This document shows positions 45,301 through 58,541 of a stretch of 64,000 nt of DNA, in pieces. A program made the translations under genes and the position numbers. Location of the stretch: positions 248,001 through 312,000 of the forward strand of contig JAYEVK010000138.1 of NCBI GenBank assembly GCA_036346275.1. Reading direction: 5' to 3'. A model generated the notes under the pieces. That model was given only the letters and a program-made list of their open reading frames with translations. It did no database searches and was not told where the DNA came from. This DNA is from Otatea glauca (lineage: Eukaryota > Streptophyta > Magnoliopsida > Poales > Poaceae). Position 1 is the stretch's first letter. Every line of letters begins with the position of its first letter.

Positions 45301-47261
45301 TGGGACACGTCGTGAGGAAGTTTTAGCACCACTCGGACGGATTGAAAGCGCTTACGATATGAGTTAGAGGCGCATATGAAGTCCATTTGGGTGTTTGTCA
45401 CTCGGTTTCACTCTGTGACTTTTGTTCGCACGAATGGAGTGTGCGGTGCGGTTGGGACACGTCGTGAGAAGTTTTAGCACCACTCGGACGGATTGAAGCG
45501 CTTACGATATGAGTTAGGGCGCATATGAAGTCCATTCGGGTGTTTGTCACTCAGTTTCACTCTGTGACTTTTGTTCGCACGAATGGAGCCTGCAGTGCAG
45601 GTTGGGACACGTCGTGAGGAAGTTTTTACACCAACTCGGACGGATTCGAAACGCTTACCGATATGAGTTAGGGCGCATATGAAGTCCATTCGGGGTGTTT
45701 CTCACTCAGTTTCACTCTGTGACTTTTGTTCGCACGAATGGAGTGTGCGGTGCAGGTTGGGACACGTCGTGAGGAAGTTTTAGCACCACTCGGACGGATT
45801 CAAAACGCTTACCGATATGAGTTAGGGCGCATATGAAGTCCATTCGGGGTGTTTGTCACTCAGTTTCACTCTGTGACTTTTGTTCGCACGAATGGAGTGT
45901 GCAAGTGCAGGTTGGGACACGTCGTGAGGAAGTTTTAGCACCACTCGGACGGATTCGAAACGCTTACCGATATGAGTTAGGGCGCATATGAAGTCCATTC
46001 GGGGTGTTTGTCACTCAGTTTCACTCTGTGACTTTTGTTCGCACGAATGGAGCCTGCAGTGCAGGTAGGGACACGTCGTGAGGAAGTTTTAGCACCACTC
46101 GGACGGATTCGAAACGCTTACCGATATGAGTTAGGGCGCATATGAAGTCCATTCGGGGTGTTTCTCACTCAGTTTCACTCTGTGACTTTTGTTCGCACGA
46201 ATGGAGTGTGCAGTGCAGGTTGGGACACGTCGTGAGAAGTTTTAGCACCACTCGGACGGATTCGAAACGCTTACGGATATGAGTTAGGCGCATATGATGT
46301 CCATTCGGAGTGTTTGTTACTCAGTTTCACTCTGTGACTTTTGTTCGCACGAATGGAGTGTGCGTGCCAGGTTGGGACACGTCGTGAGGAAGTTTTAGCA
46401 CCACTCTGACGGATTCGAAACGCTTACCGATATGAGTTAGGCGCATATGAAGTCCATTCGGGTGTTTGTCACTCAGTTTCACTCTGTGACTTTTGTTCGC
46501 ACGAATGGAGTGTGCGGTGCTAGTTGGGACACGTCGTGAGGAAGTTTTAGCACCACTCTGACGGATTCGAAACGCTTACCGATATGAGTTAGGGCGCATA
46601 TGAAGTCCATTACGGGTGTTTGTCACTCAGTTTCACTCTGTGACTTTTGTTCGCACGAAAGTGTGCGGTGCGAGTTGGGACACGTCGTGAGGAGTTTTAG
46701 CACCGACTCTGACGAATTCGAAACGCTTACCGATATGAGTTAGGGCGCATATGAAGTCCATTCGGGGTGTTTGTCACTCAGTTTCACTCTGTGACTTTTG
46801 TTCGCACGAATGGAGTGTGCAGTGCAAGCTGGGACACGTCGTGAGGAAGTTTTAGCACCACTCGGACGGATTCGAAACGCTTACCGATATGAGTTAGGGC
46901 GCATATGAAGTCCATTCGGGGTGTTTGTCACTCAGTTTCACTCTGTGACTTTTGTTCGCACGAATGGAGTGTGCAATGCAGGTTGGGACACGTCGTGAGG
47001 AAGTTTTAGCACCACTCGGACGGATTCGAAATGCTTACGATATGAGTTAGGCGCATATGAAGTCCATTCGGGTGTTTGTCACTCGGTTTCACTCTGTGAC
47101 TTTTGTTCGCACGAATGGAGTGTGCGGTGCGGTTGGGACACGTCGTGAGGAAGTTTTAGCACCACTCGGACGGATTCGAAACGCTTACGATATGAGTTAG
47201 GGCGCATATGAAGTCCATTTGGGGTGTTTGTCACTCAGTTTCACTCTGTGACTTTTGTTCG

Positions 47262-47300
47262 CACGAATGGAGTGTGCGGTGCTTACCGATATGAGTTAGG
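47262..47300. repeat. Monomer with a ~60-bp internal loss
   Basis: Sequence passes from GTGTGCGGTGC directly into TTACCGATATGAG. The span from the GGTTGGGACACG part to the end of TTCGAAACG is missing, leaving a unit of under 100 bp. Confidence 0.75.
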
Positions 47301-50300
47301 GCGCATATGAAGTCCATTCGGGGGTGTTTGTCACTCAGTTTCACTCTGTGACTTTTGTTCGCACGAATGGAGTGTGCAGTGCAGGTTGGGACACGTCGTG
47401 AGGAAGTTTTAGCACCACTCGGACGGATTCGAAACGCTTACCGATATGAGTTAGGGCGCATATGAAGTCCATTCGGGGTGTTTGTCACTCAGTTTCACTC
47501 TGTGACTTTTGTTCGCACGAATGAGTGTGCAGTGCAGGTTGGGACACGTCGTGAGGAAGTTTTAGCACCACTCGGACGGATTCGAAACGCTTACCGATAT
47601 GAGTTAGGGCGCATATGAAGTCCATTCGGGGTGTTTCTCACTCAGTTTCACTCTGTGACTTTTGTTCGCACGAATGGAGTGTGCAGTGCAGGTTGGGACA
47701 CGTCGTGAGGAAGTTTTAGCACCACTCTGACGGATTCGAAAAGCTTACCGATATGAGTTAGGCATATGATGTCCATTCGGGGTGTTTGTTACTCAGTTTC
47801 ACTCTGTGATATTTGTTCGCACGAATGGAGTGTGCAGTGCAGGTTGGGACACGTCGTGAGGAAGTTTTAGCACCACTCGGACGGATTCGAAACGCTTACC
47901 GATATGAGTTAGGGCGCATATGAAGTCCATTCGGGGTGTTTCTCACTCAGTTTCACTCTGTGACTTTTGTTCGCACGAATGGAGTGTGCAGTGCAGGTTG
48001 GGACACGTCGTGAGAAGTTTTAGCACCACTCGGACGGATTCGAAACGCTTACAGATATGAGTTAGGGCGCATATGAAGTCCATTCGGGGTGTTTGTCACT
48101 CAGTTTCACTCTGTGACTTTTGGTCGCACGAATGGAGTGTGCGCGTGCGAGTTGGGACACGTCGTGAGAAGTTTTAGCACCACTCGGACGGATTGAAGCG
48201 CTTACCGATATGAGTTAGGCGCATATGAAGTCCATTCGGGGTGTTTGTCACTCAGTTTCACTCTGTGACTTTTGTTCGCACGAATGGAGTGTGCAGTGCT
48301 AGTTGGGACACGTCGTGAGGAAGTTTTAGCACCGACTCGGACGGATTGAAGCGCTTACCGATATGAGTTAGGCGCATATGAAGTCCATTCGGGTGTTTCT
48401 CACTCAGTTTCACTCTGTGACTTTTTTGTTCGCACGAATGGAGTGTGCGGTGCAGGTTGGGACACGTCGTGAGAAGTTTTAGCACCACTCGGACGGATTG
48501 AAGCGCTTACGATATGAGTTAGGGCGCATATGAAGTCCATTCGGGTGTTTGTCACTCAGTTTCACTCTGTGACTTTTGTTCGCACGAATGGAGTGTGCAG
48601 TGCAGGTTGGGACACGTCGTGAGGAAGTTTTAGCACCACTCGGACGGATTCGAAACGCTTACCGATATGAGTTAGGGCGCATATGAAGTCCATTCGTGGT
48701 GTTTGTCACTCAGTTTCACTCTGTGACTTTTGTTCGCACGAATGGAGTGTGCAGTGCAGGTTGGGACACGTCGTGAGGAAGTTTTAGCACCACTCGGACG
48801 GATTCGAAACGCTTACCGATATGAGTTAGGCGCATATGAAGTCCATTCGGGGTGTTTGTCACTCAGTTTCACTCTGTGACTTTTGTTCGCACGAATGGAG
48901 TGTGCGGTGCCAGTTGGGACACGTCGTGAGGAAGTTTTAGCACCACTCTGACGGATTCGAAAGGCTTACCGATATGAGTTTGGGCGCATATGAAGTCCAT
49001 TCGGGGTGTTTGTCACTCAGTTTCACTCTGTGACTTTTGTTCGCACGAATGGATGGAGTGTGCGGTGCAGGTTGGGACACGTCGTGAGAAGTTTTAGCAC
49101 CACTCGGACGGATTGAAAGCGCTTACCGATATGAGTTAGGCGCATATGAAGTCCATTGGGGTGTTTGTCACTCAGTTTCACTCTGTGACTTTTGTTCGCA
49201 TACGAATGGAGTGTGCGGTGCGGGTTGGGACACGTCGTGAGAAGTTTTAGCACCACTCGGACGGATTGAAAGCGCTTACCGATATGAGTTAGGCGCATAT
49301 GAAGTCCATTCGGGTGTTTCTCACTCAGTTTCACTCTGTGACTTTTGTTCGCACGAATGGAGTGTGCGGTGCGAGGTTGGGACACGTCGTGAGAAGTTTT
49401 AGCACCACTCGGACGGATTGAAGCGCTTACCGATATGAGTTAGGCGCATATGAAGTCCATTCGGGTGTTTGTCACTCAGTTTCACTCTGTGACTTTTGTT
49501 CGCACGAATGGAGTGTGCGGTGCGAGGTTGGGACACGTCGTGAGAAGTTTTAGCACCACTCGGACGGATTTGAAGCGCTTACCGATATGAGTTAGGCGCA
49601 TATGAAGTCCATTCGGGTGTTTGTCACTCAGTTTCACTCTGTGACTTTTGTTCGCACGAATGGAGTGTGCGGTGCGAGGTTGGGACACGTCGTGAGAAGT
49701 TTTAGCACCACTCGGACGGATTGAAGCGCTTACGATATGAGTTAGGCGCATATGAAGTCCATTGGGGTGTTTGTCACTCAGTTTCACTCTGTGACTTTTG
49801 TTCGCATACGAATGGAGTGTGCGGTGCGGTTGGGACACGTCGTGAGGAAGTTTTAGCACCACTCGGACGGATTCGAAACGCTTACCGATATGAGTTAGGC
49901 GCATATGAAGTCCATTCGAGGTGTTTGTCACTCAGTTTCACTCTGTGACTTTTGTTCGCACGAATGGAGTGTGCGGTGCAGGTTGGGACACGTCGTGAGG
50001 AAGTTTTAGCACCACTCGGACGGATTCCGAACGCTTACCGATATGAGTTAGGCGCATATGAAGTCCATTCGGGGTGTTTGTCACTCAGTTTCACTCTGTG
50101 ACTTTTGTTCATACGAATGGAGTGTGCGGTGCGAGTTGGGACACGTCGTGAGAAGTTTTAGCACCACTCGGACGGATTGAAGCGCTTACGATATGAGTTA
50201 GGGCGCATATGAAGTCCATTGTCACTCAGTTTCACTCTGTGACTTTTGTTCGCACGAATGGAGTGTGTGGTGCGGTTGGGACACGTCGTGAGGAAGTTTT

Positions 50301-53300
50301 AGCACCACTCGGACGGATTCGAAGCGCTTACCGATATGAGTTAGGCGCATATGAAGTCCATTCGGGTGTTTGTCACTCAGTTTCACTCTGTGACTTTTGT
50401 TCGCACGAATGGAGTGTGCGGTGCGAGTTGGGACACGTCGTGAGAAGTTTTAGCACCACTCGACGGATTGAAGCGCTTACGATATGAGTTAGGCGCATAT
50501 GAAGTCCATTCGGGGTGTTTGTCACTCAGTTTCACTCTGTGACTTTTGTTCGCACGAATGGAGTGTGCAGTGCAGGTTGGGACACGTCGTGAGAAGTTTT
50601 AGCACCACTCTGACGGATTCGAAACGCTTACCGATATGAGTTAGGGCGCATATGAAGTCCATTCGGGGTTTTTGTCACTCAGTTTCACTCTGTGACTTTT
50701 GTTCGCACGAATGGAGTGCGAGTGCAGGTTGGGACACGTCGTGAGGAAGTTTTAGCACCACTCTGACGGATTCGAAACGCTTACCGATATGAGTTAGGGC
50801 GCATATGAAGTCCATTCGGGGTGTTTCTCACTCAGTTTCACTCTGTGACTTTTGTTCGCACGAATGGAGTGTGCAGTGCAGGTTGGGACACGTCGTGAGA
50901 AGTTTTAGCACCACTCGGCGGATTGAAGCGCTTACGATATGAGTTAGGGCGCATATGAAGTCCATTCGGGGGTGTTTGTCTCTCAGTTTCATTCTGTGAC
51001 TTTTGTTCGCACGAATGGAGTGTGCAGTGCAGGTAGGGACACGTTGTGAGGAACTATTTACACCGACTCGGACGAATTCGAAACGCTTACCGATATGAGT
51101 TAGGGCGCATATGAAGTCCATTCGGGGTGTTTGTCACTCAGTTTCACTCTGTGACTTTTGTTCGCACGAATGGAGTGTGCGGTGCAGGTTGGGACACGTC
51201 GTGAGGAAGTTTTAGCACCACTCGGACGGATTCAAAACGCTTACCGATATGAGTTAGGGCGCATATGAAGTCCATTCGGGGTGTTTCTCACTCTGTTTCA
51301 CTCTGTGACTTTTGTTCGCACGAATGGAGTGTGCAGTGCAGGTTGGGACACGTCGTGAGGAAGTTTTAGCACCACTCGGACGGATTCGAAACGCTTACCG
51401 ATATGAGTTAGGGCGCATATGAAGTCCATTCGGGTGTTTGTCACTCAGTTTCACTCTGTGACTTTTGTTCGCACGAATGGAGTGTGGCAGTGCAGGTAGG
51501 GACACGTCGTGAGGAAGTTTTAGCACCACTCGGACGGATTGAAGCGCTTACCGATATGAGTTAGGCGCATATGAAGTCCATTCGGGTGTTTGTCACTCAG
51601 TTTCACTCTGTGACTTTTGTTCGCACGAATGGAGTGTGCGGTGCGGTTGGGACACGTCGTGAGAAGTTTTAGCACCACTCGACGGATTGAAGCGCTTACC
51701 GATATGAGTTAGGACGCATATGAAGTCCATTCGGGGTGTTTGTCACTCAGTTTCACTCTGTGACTTTTGTTCGCACGAATGGAGTGTGCGGTGCGAGTTG
51801 GGACACGTCGTGAGAAGTTTTAGCACCACTCGGACGGATTGAAGCGCTTACCGATATGAGTTAGGCGCATATGAAGTCCATTCGGGGTGTTTGTCACTCA
51901 GTTTCACTCTGTGACTTTTGTTCATACGAATGGAGTGTGCGGTGCGAGTTGGGACACGTCGTGAGGAAGTTTTAGCACCACTCTGACGGATTCGAAACGC
52001 TTACCGATATGAGTTTGGGCGCATATGAAGTCCATTCGGGGTGTTTGTCACTCAGTTTCACTCTGTGACTTTTGTTCGCACGAATGGAGTGTGCAGTGCA
52101 GGTTGGGACACGTCGTGAGGAAGTTTTAGCACCACTCGGACGGATTGAAGCGCTTACGATATGAGTTAGGCGCATATGAAGTCCATTCGGGTGTTTGTCA
52201 CTCAGTTTCACTCTGTGACTTTTGTTCGCACGAATGGAGTGTGCGGTGCGAGTTGGGACACGTCGTGAGAAGTTTTAGCACCACTCGGACGGATTGAAGC
52301 GCTTACCGATATGAGTTAGGCGCATATGAAGTCCATTCGGGTGTTTGTCACTCAGTTTCACTCTGTGACTTTTGTTCGCACGAATGGAGTGTGCGGTGCG
52401 AGGTTGGGACACGTCGTGAGAAGTTTTAGCACCACTCGGACGGATTGAAGCGCTTACCGATATGAGTTAGGCGCATATGAAGTCCATTCGGGGTGTTTGT
52501 CACTCAGTTTCACTCTGTGACTTTTGTTCGCACGAATGGAGTGTGCGGTGCGAGTTGGGACACGTCGTGAGAAGTTTTAGCACCACTCGGACGGATTGAA
52601 GCGCTTACGATATGAGTTAGGGCGCATATGAAGTCCATTCGGGTGTTTGTCACTCAGTTTCACTCTGTGACTTTTGTTCGCACGAATGGAGTGTGCGGTG
52701 CGAGGTTGGGACACGTCGTGAGGAAGTTTTAGCACCACTCGGGCGGATTGAAGCGCTTACGATATGAGTTAGGCGCATATGAAGTCCATTCGGGTGTTTG
52801 TCACTCAGTTTCACTCTGTGACTTTTGTTCGCACGAATGGAGTGTGCGGTGCGAGGTTGGGACACGTCGTGAGAAGTTTTAGCACCACTCGGACGGATTG
52901 AAGCGCTTACGATATGAGTTAGGCGCATATGAAGTCCATTCGGGTGTTTGTCACTCGGTTTCACTCTGTGACTTTTGTTCGCACGAATGGAGTGTGCGGT
53001 GCGAGGTTGGGACACGTCGTGAGGAAGTTTTAGCACCACTCACTCGGACGGATTGAAGCGCTTACCGATATGAGTTAGGCGCATATGAAGTCCATTGGGG
53101 TGTTTGTCACTCAGTTTCACTCTGTGACTTTTGTTCGCATACGAATGGAGTGTGCGGTGCGAGGTTGGGACACGTCGTGAGGAAGTTTTAGCACCACTCG
53201 GACGGATTGAAGCGCTTACGATATGAGTTAGGCGCATATGAAGTCCATTCGGGGTGTTTGTCACTCAGTTTCACTCTGTGACTTTTTTCGCACGAATGGA

Positions 53301-54379
53301 GTCTGCAGTGCAAGTTGGGACACGTCGTGAGGTAGTTTTAGCACCACTCGGACGGATTGAAGCGCTTACGATATGAGTTAGGCGCATATGAAGTCCATTC
53401 GGGGTGTTTGTCACTCAGTTTCACTCTGTGACTTTTGTTCATACGAATGGAGTGTGCGGTGCGGTTGGGACACGTCGTGAGGAAGTTTTAGCACCACTCG
53501 GACGGATTGAAAGCGCTTACGATATGAGTTAGGCGCATATGAAGTCCATTCGGGTGTTTGTCACTCAGTTTCACTCTGTGACTTTTGTTCGCACGAATGG
53601 AGTGTGCGGTGCGAGTTGGGACACGTCGTGAGAAGTTTTAGCACCACTCGGACGATTGAAGCGCTTACCGATATGAGTTAGGCGCATATGAAGTCCATTC
53701 GGGTGTTTGTCACTCAGTTTCACTCTGTGACTTTTGTTCATACGAATGGAGTGTGCGGTGTGCGGTTGGGACACGTCGTGAGAAGTTTTAGCACCACTCG
53801 GACGGATTGAAGCGCTTACGATATGAGTTAGGCGCATATGAAGTCCATTCGGGTGTTTGTCACTCAGTTTCACTCTGTGACTTTTGTTCGCACGAATGGA
53901 GTGTGCAGTGCAGGTTGGGACACGTCGTGAGAAGTTTTAGCACCACTCGGACGGATTCGAAACGCTTACCGATATGAGTTAGGGCGCATATGAAGTCCAT
54001 TCGGGGTGTTTGTCACTCAGTTTCACTCTGTGACTTTTGTTCGCACGAATGGAGTGTGCAGTGCAAGTTGGGACACGTCGTGAGGAAGTTTTAGCACCAC
54101 TCGGACGGATTCGAAGCGCTTACGATATGAGTTAGGCGCATATGAAGTCCATTCGGGTGTTTGTCACTCAGTTTCACTCTGTGACTTTTGTTCATACGAA
54201 TGGAGTGTGCGGTGCGGTTGGGACACGTCGTGAGAAGTTTTAGCACCACTCGGCGGATTGAAGCGCTTACCGATATGAGTTAGGCGCATATGAAGTCCAT
54301 TGGGGTGTTTGTCACTCAGTTTCACTCTGTGACTTTTGTTCGCACGAATGGAGTGTGCGGTGCGAGTTGGGACACGTCG

Positions 54380-54545
54380 TGAGAAGTTTTGCACCACACT
54401 CGGATTGAAGTGCGATATGAGTTGGCATATGAAGTCCATTGAGGTGTTTTCACTAGTTTCACTCTGTGACTTTTGTTCATACGAATGGAGTGATTGAGGT
54501 GGGACACGTCGTGAGAAGTTTTAGCACCACTCGGACGGATTGAAG
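54380..54545. repeat. Heavily eroded monomers
   Basis: Many small losses fall within one and a half units: GTTTTGCACCACACTCGG, GATTGAAGTGCGATATG, GAGTTGGCATATG, GTGTTTTCACTAGTTTC and GGAGTGATTGAGGTGGG. Neighbouring units lack such density. A local consensus error or a genuinely degenerate unit would both fit. Confidence 0.7.
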
Positions 54546-57500
54546 CTTACCGATATGAGTTAGGCGCATATGAAGTCCATTCGGGTGTTTGTCACTCAGT
54601 TTCACTCTGTGACTTTTGTTCGCACGAATGGAGTGTGCGGTGCGGTTGGGACACGTCGTGAGGAAGTTTTAGCACCACTCGGGCGGATTGAAGCGCTTAC
54701 GATATGAGTTAGGGCGCATATGAAGTCCATTCGGGGTGTTTGTCACTCAGTTTCACTCTGTGACTTTTGTTCGCACGAATGGAGTGTGCAGTGCAGGTTG
54801 GGACACGTCGTGATGAAGTTTTAGCACCACTCGGACGGATTCGAAACGCTTACCGATATGAGTAAGGCGCATATGAAGTCCATTCGGGGTGTTTGCCACT
54901 CAGTTTCACTCTGTGAATTTTTGTTCGCACGAAAGGAGTGTGCAGTGCAGGTTGAGACACGTCGTGAGGAAGTTTTAGCACCACTCGGCGGATTCGAAAC
55001 GCTTACCGATATGAGTTAGGCGCATATGAAGTCCATTAGGGTGTTTGTCACTCAATTTCACTCTGTAACTTTTGTTCGCACGAAAGGAGCGTGTAGTGCA
55101 GGTTGGGACACGTCGTGAGAAAGTTTTAGCACCACTCGGACGGATTGAAGCGCTTACGATATGAGTTAGGCGCATATGAAGTCCATTCGGGTGTTTGTCA
55201 CTCAGTTTCACTCTGTGACTTTTGTTTCGCATACGAATGGAGTGTGCGGTGCGAGTTGGGACACGTCGTGAGGAAGTTTTAGCACCACTCGGACGGATTG
55301 AAAGCGCTTACCGATATGAGTTAGGCGCATATGAAGTCCATTGGGGTGTTTGTCACTCAGTTTCACTCTGTGACTTTTGTTCGCACGAATGGAGTGTGCG
55401 GTGCGAGTTGGGACACGTCGTGAGGAAGTTTTAGCACCACTCGGACGGATTGAAGCGCTTACCGATATGAGTTAGGCGCATATGAAGTCCATTCGGGGTG
55501 TTTGTCACTCAGTTTCACTCTGTGACTTTTGTTCGCATACGAAAGGAGTGTGCAGTGCAGGTTGGGACACGTCGTGAGAAGTTTTAGCACCACTCGGACG
55601 GATTGAAGCGCTTACGATATGAGTTAGGCGCATATGAAGTCCATTCGGGTGTTTGTCACTCAGTTTCACTCTGTGACTTTTGTTCGCACGAATGGAGTGT
55701 GCGGTGCGGTTGGGACACGTCGTGAGAAGTTTTAGCACCACTCGGACGGATTGAAGCGCTTACCGATATGAGTTAGGCGCATATGAAGTCCATTCGGGTG
55801 TTTGTCACTCAGTTTCACTCTGTGACTTTTGTTCGCACGAATGGAGTGTGCGGTGCGCGGTTGGGACACGTCGTGAGAAGTTTTAGCACCACTCGGCGGA
55901 TTGAAGCGCTTACCGATATGAGTTAGGCGCATATGAAGTCCATTCGGGGTGTTTGTCACTCAGTTTCACTCTGTGACTTTTGTTCACACGAATGGAGTGT
56001 GCAGTGCAGGTTGGGACACGTCGTGAGGAAGTTTTAGCACCACTCGGACGGATTCGAAACGCTTACCGATATGAGTTAGGGCGCATATGAAGTCCATTCG
56101 GGGTGTTTCTCACTCAGTTTCACTCTGTGACTTTTGTTCGCACGAATGGAGTGTGCGGTGCAGGTTGGGACACGTCGTGAGAAGTTTTAGCACCACTCGG
56201 ACGGATTCAAAACGCTTACCGATATGAGTTAGGCGCATATGAAGTCCATTGGGGTGTTTGTCACTCAGTTTCACTCTGTGACTTTTGTTCGCACGAATGG
56301 AGTGTGCAGTGCAGGTTGGGACACGTCGTGAGAAGTTTTAGCACCACTCGGACGGATTCGAAACGCTTACCGATATGAGTTAGGCGCATATGAAGTCCAT
56401 TCGGGTGTTTGTCACTCAGTTTCACTCTGTGACTTTTGTTCATACGAATGGAGTGTGCGGTGCGGTTGGGACACGTCGTGAGAAGTTTTAGCACCACTCG
56501 GACGGATTGAAGCGCTTACCGATATGAGTTAGGCGCATATGAAGTCCATTCGGGTGTTTGTCACTCAGTTTCACTCTGTGACTTTTGTTCGCACGAATGG
56601 AGTGTGCGGTGCGAGGTTGGGACACGTCGTGAGAAGTTTTAGCACCACTCGGACGGATTGAAGCGCTTACGATATGAGTTAGGCGCATATGAAGTCCATT
56701 CGGGGTGTTTGTCACTCAGTTTCACTCTGTGACTTTTGTTCGCACGAATGGAGTGTGCAGTGCAGGTTGGGACACGTCGTGAGGAAGTTTTAGCACCACT
56801 CGGACGGATTCGAAACGCTTACGATATGAGTTAGGGCGCATATGAATTGCATTGGGGTGTTTCTCACTCCGTTTCACTCTGTGACTTTTGTTCGCACGAA
56901 TGAGAGTGTGCGGTGCAGGTTGGGACACGTCGTGAGGAAGTTTTAGCACCACTCGGACGGATTCGAAACGCTTACCGATATGAGTTAGGCGCATATGAAG
57001 TCCATTCGGGGTGTTTGTCACTCAGTTTCACTCTGTGACTTTTGTTCGCACGAATGGAGTGTGCAGTGCAGGTTGGGACACGTCGTGAGGAAGTTTTAGC
57101 ACCACTCGGACGGATTGAAGCGCTTACGATATGAGTTTAGGCGCATATGAAGTCCATTCGGGGTGTTTGTCACTCAGTTTCACTCTGTGACTTTTGTTCG
57201 CACGAATGGAGTGTGCAGTGCAGGTTGGGACACGTCGTGAGGAAGTTTTAGCACCACTCGGACGGATTCAAAACGCTTACCGATATGAGTTAGAGCGCAT
57301 ATGAAGTCCATTCGGGGTGTTTGTCACTCAGTTTCACTCTGTGACTTTTGTTCGCACGATTGGAGTGTGCGGTGCGCGGTTGGGACACGTCGTGAGGAAG
57401 TTTTAGCACCACTCGGACGGATTCAAAACGCTTACCGATATGAGTTAGGCGCATATGAAGTCCATTCGGGGTGTTTGTCACTCAGTTTCACTCTGTGACT

Positions 57501-58524
57501 TTTGTTCGCACGAATGGAGTGTGCAGTGCAGGTTGGGACACGTCGTGAGGAAGTTTTAGCACCACTCGGACGGATTCGAAACGCTTACCGATATGAGTTA
57601 GGGCGCATATGAAGTCCATTCGGGGTGTTTGTCACTCAGTTTCACTCTGTGACTTTTGTTCGCATACGAATGGAGTGTGCGGTGCGGTTGGGACACGTCG
57701 TGAGAAGTTTTAGCACCACTCGGACGGATTGAAGCGCTTACCGATATGAGTTAGGCGCATATGAAGTCCATTGGGGTGTTTCTCACTCAGTTTCACTCTG
57801 TGACTTTTGTTCATACGAATGGAGTGTGCGGTGCGAGTTGGGACACGTCGTGAGGAAGTTTTAGCACCACTCGGACGGATTGAAAGCTTACCGATATGAG
57901 TTAGGCGCATATGAAGTCCATTCGAGGTGTTTGTCACTCAGTTTCACTCTGTGACTTTTGTTCATACGAATGGAGTGTGCGGTGCGAGGTTGGGACACGT
58001 CGTGAGAAGTTTTAGCACCACTCTGACGGATTCGAAAGGCTTACCGATATGAGTTAGGGCGCATATGAAGTCCATTCGGGGTGTTTGTCACTCAGTTTCA
58101 CTCTGTGACTTTTGTTCGCACGAAAGGAGTGTGCTTTGCAGGTTGGAAAACGTCGTGAGGAAGTTTTAGCACCACTCGGACGGATTCGAAATGCTTACCG
58201 ATATGAGTTAGGGCGCATATGAAGTCCATTCGGGTGTTTGTCACTCAGTTTCACTCTGTGACTTTTGTTCGCACGAATGGAGTGTGCAGTGCAGGTTGGG
58301 ACACGTCGTGAGAAGTTTTAGCACCACTCGGACGGATTGAAGCGCTTACGATATGAGTTAGGCGCATATGAAGTCCATTCGGGGTGTTTGTCACTCAGTT
58401 TCACTCTGTGACTTTTGTTCGCACGAATGGAGTGTGCAGTGCAGGTTGGGACACGTCGTGAGGAAGTTTTAGCACCACTCGGACGGATTGAAGCGCTTAC
58501 GATATGAGTTAGGCGCATATGAAG

Positions 58525-58541
58525 TCCATTCGCACGAATGG
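58525..58541. other. Fused dyad arms (short hairpin insertion)
   Basis: TCCATTCG is followed immediately by CACGAATGG, a 9-bp insertion identical to the right outer arm region ~45 bp further on, and then the monomer resumes with GGGTGTTTG. The result is the hairpin CCATTCG-CA-CGAATGG. Confidence 0.8.

Noticed and set aside
49023..49931. Long minus-strand ORFs (up to ~150 codons) in the satellite, reading like repeated peptides
   Set aside because: Open frames continue only because shortened monomers are near multiples of three and one frame happens to lack stops. The peptide is a translation of the repeat, without start context or any coding signature.
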